From positions 7,584,954 through 7,648,953 of the forward strand of contig NC_135167.1 in the NCBI RefSeq assembly GCF_041146795.1: 64,000 bases of DNA. Reading direction: 5' to 3'. The notes below the pieces were generated by a model. It made no database searches. It saw nothing but the letters and a program-made list of their open reading frames with translations, and had not been told where the DNA came from. Of this stretch, positions 48,723 to 59,200 are shown in pieces. The first letter of the stretch is position 1; each line of letters begins with the position of its first letter. The position numbers were made by a program, and so were the translations under genes. The stretch comes from Maylandia zebra. Lineage: Eukaryota > Chordata > Actinopteri > Cichliformes > Cichlidae.

Positions 48723-50737
48723 GTTCATTCGATATGTAACAGAAACACATGAATGAATAATAAAACATATATAAATCCAAACATATATAAATGCAACGTT
48801 TCTCCCACTGAAAATGCTACGTCCAGATGAACAGAATCAACTTTTGGAGATTTACTTAACTGGATGACTGAGCATGCATCAAGACATAAATGCAATGTTG
48901 TTTTTAACGGTGACTCGTGGCACAGGGTCAAAGGTCACTGTAGTCTTTAGTTGCTTACACTATGTCCCTTGTCTTTTCCTCAATAACAAATAAAAATTCA
49001 TGAGGACTTAGAGAAAAAAAGGTCAGCCCCAATCAACAGAAATTTAAAATGCTTAATGTAACGTGCTGTAATGAAATTGCACTGTTCTGAGGGTGAACTG
49101 TAAAAAGTACATCTAAAATTTAAGGTTGCAACTGTGCCAACATTATCTTCACATGTGCATTTGCCGGTATGTGTGTGTTTTTACAGACTCTGTATGCAAT
49201 TTTACTTGTGCCAACCTGTAGTGCTTCCCCTCTTTTGAATGTTGTCATTATGAACGTTGTCCTGAAGTGTTTTTGTCTTGTCTTTGTTATTTGATTACTG
49301 AGTCACTGATTTCATCACCACCATGGCCACCACGTAGATTTTGTTTCAATGGAACTTTTCAAAAATTCAATGAAATCTTCTACACGAAATCCCAAGTATT
49401 GTGCTATATTCCACAACAATAAGGACAGGATAGGATTCATAACACAAAACTACAAACTGAAATTTAAAGATCATTGTTTTATCATGTTAATAACTGAACT
49501 GAACTGAACTGAACGGTCTGTCAGTATAGTTTTGCTACAACTAAAGTACAGTTGTACAATTGTTCTACAAAGAAAAGAAAACAGAAGGCATGTAAACATA
49601 ATTTTGGCACTAATTTATTATGCACCTGTCTGTACTTATTGTGTTGGTGAATGAGGAAAAATATTATCCAGAGAAATCATAAATATATAACAGTGGTATA
49701 ACCAGTTGTTACAGCGTCACGGAAGTCCTCTCCCGGACTTATTCCTTCTTCCAGCTGTGGACTTTAATGTCTCTCATTTCAGTATAGCTCAGAAACTTTA
49801 TTTCTAAGCAGATATGATCACATTAATATAGCATTCATAGTTTACCCAGTTTTTGGGAGTTCGAAATATATCCACACTTCAGCGAATGATAAAATAAGAT
49901 GGAAAACACAACAGTAATTTATGTGAAACACTACAACTCCTGCCAGTGATGTTGTGATGGTGTCTTGCTTTGGATTGTGGGATGGCATTATTCGCTTTCT
50001 TCTGGAATGAATAAATACCGACACTCTGTTCATCTAGATCAGATGTCCAACTCATATTGTGGCTGTCACTTTGATACTTTATTGTTCCCTCGTTAGGAAC
50101 CTTCTTAAGCACAAAAGACTGCAATGTTTAAGTGAGCTGACTAGCTTAGTGTCTCCTAAAACCCTTTGAAGCTTAATTAATTTTAAAAAATCAAATCAAG
50201 TTTCAAAATAACCAAAGTTGACCAAGTTCTCAAACACATTATTCAATAGGCAACATCAGAAATATGTACAAAACAAAAAACATTCAAATGTAAATATAAA
50301 AAAAAGTGTTTTCTTTGAATTAAGGTGGCTGTTTTTCTTGGGGAAGTTTGTTGGTGGGTGCTGTGCGAAACGGGTTCGCACTTCCTAGACATAGGTTTCA
50401 CCTCTGCTGCAGAAAAGGAGACAAATGTGACGCGCTGGTTTGTGGGAACACTGCTCAGGACTCAGATCCATGGTTCATGAGTGAAAACAAACCCACCAAT
50501 GGGCAATTAGTGAAGGGATGTGATTGCGTGAATATTATATGTTTGTAGTTATAGGTGTTATTGAGCATAATTAAGATGAATTTCAGATATATACTGCACA
50601 GCAACATGAAAAAAAATATCCACAATAATATCATACCTGTTTTTATTGTCTTGGCATTACTTCTTGACGATCCACAGTTTTACCTTCCAGAAGCACTGAG
50701 TACTGCTGCTGTCCAAACAGCTCAAGGTGCAAAATCC

Positions 50738-51249
50738 TCACACCTCACAGCTGCCCAGACACACTTCTTCCAGCCTGACCTCTGTTACCACATGCCAGAA
50801 CTAAAAACAGTTAGTAATACACACAACAGCTACATCATCAGCATTTTTTTAAAGTAGGATCATATTTTGAATGGTCATTCAGTGAGCATCCATGAAGCAG
50901 AAATGCTGCAAGTGAACATTTTTCTTTTGTGGAGAAATTGAGATGCGCTTTTGGTAACATACACATTTGCTGCTTCCAATCGGTGCCTTTGGGTTTTTTA
51001 ATAAAATTCTAAGATTCAAAGAAGAACTTGTGACCCAGGTACAACCCCAGTCGTGCCAGGGTCATGTTCCCAGGCTGTGGGAGCATATAGTGTGAACCTG
51101 TAGAGTTTATAATGACCACGCAAGTTGCCAGGTTACACCTTGTGCTGAAGCATGCCAGATTCCCATGGGACCCCCTAGCCTAGGTGTCATCTGTGGTCCC
51201 AGAGTTTCTCAGGACCAGAGGTGGCTGTCAGAGGTGCAACCTCACACCT
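50738..51249. promoter_or_regulatory. T-box motif cluster upstream of the second mesp gene
   Basis: Four T-box-like half-sites lie within the 620 bp before the start codon: TCACACCT at 50738-50745 (exact), TTACACCT at 51133-51140, AGGTGTCA at 51182-51189 and TCACACCT at 51242-51249 (exact). RBPJ-core hexamers (TTCCCA) occur at about 51067 and 51160. A TATATGG at about 51259 could serve as a weak TATA box. Tbx6 with Notch is the established activator of Mesp genes in presomitic mesoderm. Confidence 0.5.
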
Positions 51250-51359
51250 CCCACCACATATATGGAGCAGCCTCCATGTACCTCCTCAGTATCCTCTGCC
51301 TGCCTTACCAGCAACATACTAACAGCTGACTTCTCAAAGAAGAGCCTACAGCAGCCACA

Positions 51360-52252
51360 ATGGAGGTATCCTACTTTTCTCCTCTCCCACTCCAGGAGAA
51401 CTCTTTCCTCTTTGACTGCGAATCTCTGTTAGAAAAATCTCTGGCTTCTGATCCTGCCTCAGACGCTGGTTACAGCAGCACTGGCAACAGCCTGTCTCCT
51501 ACTTCCTCTGTGGACTCCTTCTGCTTCTCCCCTACTTCCCTCCTAACATTTGGAAGTGAACAAGATCCCTTGGACTGCTTAATCTTTAATACCCCTGCAG
51601 CACCTCATCTCACTCACCAGACTCCACTCTGCTCCAAATCCTCTTCTGCAACAAAGAAGTCCAGATCCAGGTACCCGGGTAAAAAGCGCCAGACTGCCAG
51701 CGAGAGGGAGAAGCTGAGGATGAGGGATTTGACCAAGGCTCTGCATCACCTCAGATCATACCTCCCACATTCAGTGGCACCAGCCAGCCAGACTCTGACC
51801 AAGATTGAGATTCTGCGCCTCACCATTCGCTACATCTCTTTCCTGTCAGCCCAACTGGGCCTCAGCGAGGAAGTGCTGGAGCAGAAGAAATCCTCAAACT
51901 CAGTGGAGCATACCCAAACCTTCAACAATTTCCTGGGTCAGCCAGCAGCCAGTTACAGTCCCGAAGAGCCAAGCTGTAACACCATGAGCAAAGCCCAGCA
52001 GCCCTTTCTGCAGAATTCATATCAGGTATGTTAATATAATAAACATAACATATATTATTGAAAAAATATTTTCTATAAAGATTTGCAGCACAATTTTTGA
52101 TTACATTCCAAAATGTTAAAGCTAAATGAGTTTCTAATAAAAAAAAAACTGTCTTCTGTTGTCAGGTTCCAGGTGGAGTTTGCTTGAATAGCGAGCAGTA
52201 CTGGATGCTACAGCAACAAAACCAAAATGTCACCTTCTCTGGACTGTGTTGA
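51360..52252 (+). CDS. mesp: Mesp-family bHLH transcription factor (second of tandem pair)
   Basis: Coding exons 51360-52025 and 52166-52252 (donor CAG|GTATGT, acceptor GTCAG|GTT, phase 0) give 250 residues. Same family and role as its neighbour 5.2 kb upstream. The bHLH domain lies at about residues 106-166 (TASEREKLRMRDLTKALHHL, then LTKIEILRLTIRYISFLS). It differs from the first gene where HSVAPASQ replaces PSVAPAGQ in the loop. The N-terminus (MEVSYFSPLPLQENSFLFDC) and the C-terminus, a 28-residue second-exon tail ending FSGLC, are unrelated in sequence to those of the first gene. The two are therefore likely different subtypes (mespa-like and mespb-like), not a recent duplicate. The ATG has context CCACAATGG. 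The intron sits at the same place in both genes. Confidence 0.9.
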
Positions 52253-52416
52253 GAGATGTGGTGATCAATCCACTGAACCCTTTTCATTGCAACAATGACA
52301 AGATTTATGCACAAAACCTCTGTTTTTCTTTTGTTAATTTTAACAAAATATGTATTCTAACGTTTTATTTTTGTATATAGATCTTTGTATTTATTGAACT
52401 TTCATATTGTGAGCAG

Positions 52417-52422
52417 AATAAA
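52417..52422 (+). terminator. Polyadenylation signal, second mesp gene
   Basis: AATAAA in AGCAGAATAAACATT, 165 bp after the stop codon. It predicts a short 3' UTR ending near 52440. Confidence 0.75.
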
Positions 52423-52445
52423 CATTATTTATCAAATTAATCCTT

Positions 52446-53084
52446 GCTTCTTGGCTTATTGGTGCATTTACTTTTGGCATCATGAATGATGTAGACTTGT
52501 AGCTTGCCTGCCACTTCCTTCCTAAACAAACACTGCAGCTGCAGGACAATGAGGTGCTAAACAAGGAGCACATCCCCTCTAAAGTCTTTAAGGAAAGACC
52601 CCCACTGAGAGAAATGACAGCTGAACTAGAACCAGTCAGTCAGCACCCTTTAACATCCTGTGTAAACATTACTTGATGGCTGAGATCCTTTTTTAAAAAA
52701 TTAATTAATTAATCAATGTTTGGGTCTGATATAATTTCAGACTTGACTGTTAAACAGACTGAGCGTGTCTCATTGGGATGCTTTATTTATACAATTTTGC
52801 CCCATCACACTTGTAAGTTGATGCTTCACAGTGTGATCTATGATGCTGAACAGATGTCTGGAGCAAAGAACAACCAAAACTTTTCAAACATTCATTTCCA
52901 GTGTGGCATTTTGCAGACAAACTGACTCTTTTATCTACCCTCAGAATTACAAAAAGTAACAAATTAAGACTTCAAAACATTTTTTCTATGTACTTACATC
53001 TGCCTAATATTTAAAAATGGGGACGACAAGCTAACCCTATAACATATTAAAAGTTAACGTGCCAACACACACAAAAACCAAGAG
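52446..53084. other. Spacer between convergent mesp and anpep 3' ends
   Basis: About 640 bp without a gene or recognisable repeat, AT-rich, with a short ATTA run near 52696-52712. Confidence 0.7.
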
Positions 53085-53101
53085 AATTAATCAAATCCTT
53101 T

Positions 53102-53107
53102 TTTATT
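53102..53107 (-). terminator. Polyadenylation signal, anpep
   Basis: On the minus strand AATAAA lies about 150 nucleotides after the anpep stop codon at 53260-53258. It is the first such box downstream and gives a short 3' UTR. Confidence 0.7.
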
Positions 53108-53257
53108 CTTAAAAAGCCTTTTTTAATCAAAAATTTACAATTAAAAAAATCTCCAATACATTTAAAATATATATATTTCAAAAATACATTTGCTTTCAGC
53201 AAAGTTAAAGATTTGAACATTTTCGACATTTAAAAAGTGAAAACTGTGTTTCAGTTA

Positions 53258-56200
53258 TCAAACTGTCCCTGAGATTTCATTGGTGAACCAGTCAAACACT
53301 AGTTTCTTATTCAGAGCCAACCAGTCCATGTTGGCCTTGGTTCTCTCAAGCGCCTGCTCAAGAGATGAGGCAGCTGAGCCAAGTTGGTTTATGTTGTCTT
53401 CTTTAAACTGCAGCAGCTATAGAGGAAGAATGTGAAAAAACGGACATTTAAAACTGACACTAATTTGCTGTAATTGTAGCAATGTTAGCAAGTATTTAAT
53501 TTTATCTGAAAATATGGAGGTGAAAAGAAAATGTACCTGCTTATACTCAAACTCAGAGGAGAAACGTTTGGTCACTCCATTAATAAGTCTTCCAAAGGAC
53601 ATTGATCCTCCACCATAGCTGAAGAAAAGGCAAACATTAGAGGGCTTTTATCAGTATGCAAACAGCTACGTATGACAACAGCTCTTTGGCTGTGCACGTT
53701 CATCCCAATATGCCTCCAGAATCAAGGAAATATCCATTTTTAATTTGTATTGCCAAATATTGTGCGTATCACATGAAATGTCATATGCATTTGCACTACT
53801 AGAAACTAGTGCAACTACAATTAAAGCGCTTTAACATGGTCCTTTGTCAGGTAAGTCCTGGAAAAGTTCAGGGATGCAATGCATGTGGGAAACTGGCTAT
53901 GCTATGTAAAGCAGGGATAGCTCAGTAGGCAAAGTGGTCGCCCCATTAATGGAAGGATGGGGGGTCAAATCTACAGAATGGCTACCCTGAGGTACCCCTG
54001 AGCAAGGTACCGTCCCTACACACTGCTCCCACTGCTTCACTGAGTGAATGGGTTAAATGCAGAGAGTAATTTCCTTACAGAGGATTACTAAAATATGCAT
54101 AGTATTGTACATATTATTATTAAATAAGGAGAAAACTCACTTATTGAAAATGTGATCCCAGTTGGCTCTAATAAAGTCCCAAGCCAGGGGCTGTCCAATT
54201 GGATTACCGGCAATGTAATTGATGGTGAAGGTGGCATCCTGCTTACGGATCATCTCTGGGACCAGACAGTATTCCAGATACCTAAAAGATCATTTACATA
54301 ATAATATGGATTAATAAAATATTCTGACTCTGATTCTGATTCTGATAAAACACAATTACAGTGAGGCTGAAAGACAAAATGCATCATCAAAGGTGTTGTA
54401 AAAGTCACTCAGACCAGTCTGTAAAATGTTATATTACCTAAGAAGTACCAAATGAAAGGGCAGAGCGTTACCCAGCTGCTATTGCAACTGACCTGTTCAG
54501 CAGCCAGGGCTGTTTGGTGCAGGACAGAGCATACAAAAGTTTTTCAGCCTCCGAGGCAATGGTAGCATTCCTATACATTCCCCAGGCAAAGTCCCACTCC
54601 ACCACTCCTCCTTCAGCAATTGCACTGCAGTACACTGTGGTCCTCAAGTTGGGGCTAATCCTGGATGGTTTGAACAAGACAGGAAAAAAGGTGATGACAA
54701 TCACTGCCCAAAACAGAATCATACATGTCAGATCAGAGCTAAAATGTTTGGGAAATGTATATCTAATAAAAGTTAAAGTATGGTAGTGAATACCTATAGT
54801 GTAGGCAAACATATGAAGTAAGAATATATGATTATACAAGAAGCAAAGGGGATGAATATAAGTAATAATTGTTGTTTAACGTACTTGTTATTATCAGGGT
54901 TGTCCATCCACTCTTTGAACCACGCTGTTGTCAGTTCCTTACAACCCTCCACTCCTGTGCTGCAGCCCCAGGAGAGTGCGTTCACCTGATTGTACCTGGA
55001 TGTAAGCGAGTCAGGAGAATGCAAACATTAATGACGCTATCCATTAAGACGAGGCATAGCCAAAGACACATGGCTCAAAATGTATTTCACATTTCTGAAT
55101 GCTAGAAGTGTGGAGCATGCAAAGTGTTTAACTGACTGCATTCAGGGCTCTGCGAGTACCCAAAAGTACTGTAGTACTCATAATGGAGTGTGGAGTGCTG
55201 CACATTTCACACTCTCAGTGGATGTTAACCTTGCTATGTGGCAAAAGAGAATTCAGGGACCACCAACCAGTGTCTAGACACCAGGAGGAGTAAAAGTTGT
55301 CAAGGTCATGCTAACCAGGTAGCTTTCAGCAGCAGAGACAATGTGAGTTTGTAGCCACACTAGCAGATATACTCTGCAGAAAAGCAGATAAGCTCTTTCT
55401 TCAGTCTCCTTTTTTCACTCACTATAAGTTTATACACCTCTCTGTATTTAATCATTTGTTATTATTAATCTCTTGCTCTCTTCCACAGCATGTCTTTTGT
55501 CCTGTCTTCCTTCCCTCACCCGGCCTGAGCCTTGTTCTATGGCAGGTTTCTTCCTTCCCACAGTTGCCAAAGCATTTCATCATGGTGGGGGGTTTACATG
55601 ATTGCTGGGGTTTTTTCTGTTGTATTACTGTTGGGTCTACCTTACAATATAAAGTGCCTTGAGGAGACCGTTATTGTTGTGATTCGACGCTGTTTAAATA
55701 AAACTGAATCGAATTGAACTGAAGCTAAATGCTATCTGGCAGTGCTAATACGCAGAATGTCTTTAACACATTCACATCACATGGTTTATTATATCATCAT
55801 GCTAATATGTGCTAATTAACAATATAAGTTCAGTATAGCTGATTTGATTTCCTTTTGGGTCACCAAGAAAAATGATCTGATAATGCTAAAAAGATCATTG
55901 CAGCACTAATAGCTCAAGTTAATGGAAATCATTGAGGACACACAAAGCGAACTTGATGATAACTGACCAGATTAGGTTAGCTTATAGAAATGCAGTGGTG
56001 GGAGAGAAAGGGAAGAATTATGTGCAGACTTGATCAATGATTGTTGTGAACACTTTCAAGAGATATGTGAAATACTGTGTCTTACATGACATTGACGGCA
56101 CATTCTTTGCAAACTGCAGGCTTTTGCAACTGGGATAATAAGGTTTATCTAGCCTACAATGTAATTGTCATTCATGGCATTTATAACATGTTCAAAAGAG

Positions 56201-59200
56201 TAAAAAAGACAGGCAGCAGGTTAACATCCTTACTGGTCGGTGTGCTTTTCAGGGATCTTTGTCCAGTTGGCAGTGAGATCTTTGAAGTGTTTAAATAGAG
56301 GGGTGACCTTTTTATTTATGTAACCCTGAGGAATGAAGATGAAACAGTTTGTTTACTGTGCAGAAAAAATGATCTACGTTTGATTGCCACTGACTCTTCT
56401 ACTTCTATGATTAACTTACACGATTAATCTCAAATCATCATTGTTCCAAAAACTTGTTTGGATTAATTTATTGATGATGTACTGATGGTGATGAGCCTTA
56501 AAGTTTTCCTACAAACCTGCATGGGTCCGTACACTTCGCTGCGGTCAAACATGAGGACAAAGTAGTCCAAGTTGCGAGTGGCCGTCTGCCAGGGCATGTA
56601 CTCCAATTCCGCGTTGAGGAACCTCGTAGTGCTCAGAGCCAGAGTTGTGCTGACTATCTTCGCCCTAAAAATAACCCATACAGCTGTTCAGTTGTTTATT
56701 TCAGTATTTAGCAGTACTGCTAAAAATAAAATAAAATCAAAAAGCATGGCCTCACCTTGCCAGGTTAAATGCATCGTCAATAATCTGAGCGCGGTTGATC
56801 ACTGGAATAGCCTAAAAGGCACATTAAAAAATTAGTTTGGAGGCAATCGTAGCTATTACGAGATGACGCAGAGGTATTCTAGGTGTTATACCTGATGTTG
56901 GGTGCTCAGCTTGGTGAGGATACGGTCCCAGTTTTCAGAATCATAATTTACTCTATAAAAGCCCTTCATGTCTATGTTGGCTATCAACCATTCACTAGCA
57001 CCAATCGTCATGTCTGGGTTTGTTGCTGTTTGGGTGAAGATTAAAAACGAATTAATCGTTTTAATTTATCTTTGCCAAACTACAGTGACCCGAAACACAG
57101 TAAATCTTACCTTCTTTGGTAAGAAGCCAGTACTGATCTTTAGCTGCACCAGTCTTAATCCAGGTAATAGGGACAAACCACTCATAACTGGAGCCACATC
57201 AGCCAGACACACATGTAAGTAAATAAGGTGAGAGAAGAGAGCGGGTGATTTTAACATGACATGATCAGAACATGTTAAAAAATGTGCTCATGAAACATGA
57301 AAAAAAGGATCATACTTGAACTCTGAAGGTACGTCCACCACAGAATCTGGGTTCAACAGGAAGTGCTTCTGAGAGATTTTTCCAGTACTGGTGTCGATGG
57401 TGACCACTGGGAATCCCATCTGTAGGATCCACCGGTTCATAATCACTTCCACAGAGTGGGGCAGCTGTATGCCAGCATTATCCACTGCCTGATAACAAGA
57501 ACAACCGAATTAATATAATAGTATAACAATCTGTGTGTCAGCTCCTTTTCACATTTCAGTATGGTCAGTAACAAAGAATATTTTTGATATTTTTTTCAAG
57601 TATAAGTCATCATCGTTTATTTATTTATTATCGTAAATGATGAAGTCATCGCACTTTTAAATTGCTCATCTCATACTCTGCAGTGATCTTTGTGTTGCAG
57701 TCACTAGTTCAGCATTATTTTAAGTACATTTAAACTGGGTGGAAAGCTATAATATAGTAGAAACATTAATGTTATTTATACAGAAATGGAAGGAGGCCAT
57801 TCACGTTCTGAAACACGGTCTGAAACAATTTGTTTTCTCTCTCTTTTGGACCCATTATACTCGCAACGCACAAGCCTCATTTTGGAGTTTTTTTGGCTGT
57901 GCACCTCTCAGTTTTTGTAATCTGACTTCTTCTTCACTACCATCAGCTCCACACGAAACCTGTTATTCAGGCAAATACTGCAGCAGTACAGCCAGTTTGG
58001 CAGATTTTTGCCTTTCCCTCAAAACACTCCAAAGACATTTGTATCTTGTCCTCTTTTCAAACAAGGAACCTTTCCATAGGCAGATGTATAAACCACCACA
58101 GAGATGTGGCACCCTCAATGTTCATGCACAGCACGACTGATATGGTGGGTTAATGGACCCTTAAGGATACCCTGCCTTTGAACTCACTCTGTTCTGATGG
58201 GTTACCCCACACAATCCAAAGTTTTGATTAAGACATTGTTGGGTTGTCTGTACTCTGAGTGTGCCTGAAATAACCTCATTAACATTCAGAAGTAAGACAA
58301 GAAAAAACGGACTGAAGTGGAGCGTTTAAAGCAATCTGAAGCCAGAGCTTTCAGCTTAGTTGGATTAGTTGTTCATACATGGACCTCTTTCTTTAAAACG
58401 TGGCCATGTTTAAAATCAACATCCTCCTGTTTTAACAGAAATGTAAAAGAAAAAGCAGTATGCATGTTTGTTGCTGGAATAAAAAACCCTGCAAGAACCT
58501 ACAAACTCTAGACAGAAGGTTTCTGACTGGGTTAGAACCGAGGACCCACTTGTGATGAGGCCACAGTGCTAACACTGAGCCATGCTCCCTATAGTCCCAC
58601 TCACTACAATACCCATAGTTCTTGGCTCCATCACACAATTTGCTTCAGAGGATAATTGATCCAGTTATATTAGGACATATGAGGAAACATCTTGCTGTTG
58701 TTATTCTTTTAATAGTCTTAATATAAATTAATAATAAAATAAATATAATAAGACATTTTCCTTTTTAAATCATATTTTCATATTTAAATAATATTAATAA
58801 TAAATAAATAAATAAATAAACCAACAAATGAATGAATACATTTTAAAAAATAAATTTTTTTAAGTGTTACAAACTTACCGTTTGCAGGTTCTTCCACAGG
58901 TCTTGGTAGACTGTGTTTTTATATTTGAACTCTTCTAAATACATCTGTAGACAAATTATGAATGACTTAGATTGATGCATGTCAATAAAATGCTGATATG
59001 AGCGCATTAACATTTATCCTGATTTGTGGACAGAACCTTATAAGTTGAATTAACAGTACTCACACTGAGTCCATTTGAAAAGACCTCCTCGGTGATGAAG
59101 CTGGAGAGCATCCTGAGAACTGCAGCTCCCTGTGAAGAAACATATCAGCTGTTAAAAGAACTACCAAAAAAGTCCAGTTATGCTCATTTTTAAACTCTTG

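Larger units (their letters stand above)
46375..50700. other. Spacer between the two mesp genes
   Basis: No supported gene. It contains a CTCF-like motif (46642), two AT microsatellites (46723, 48617), an ATTAT array enclosing a retroposon piece (46851-47042), an antisense retroposon fragment (47273) and a 33-bp exact duplication (46766 and 48690). The open frames with Ile-Tyr runs are microsatellite translations. Confidence 0.6.

Noticed and set aside
46598..48780. Frames with Ile-Tyr runs
   Set aside because: They are translations of AT microsatellites.
53911..53985. Possible tRNA gene
   Set aside because: It has an A box but a degraded B box and no consistent cloverleaf or anticodon arm. 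The following body is that of a SINE.
57739..58140. 133-codon plus-strand frame inside an anpep intron
   Set aside because: No recognisable domain, no promoter or splice partners, and located within an intron of a gene on the other strand.
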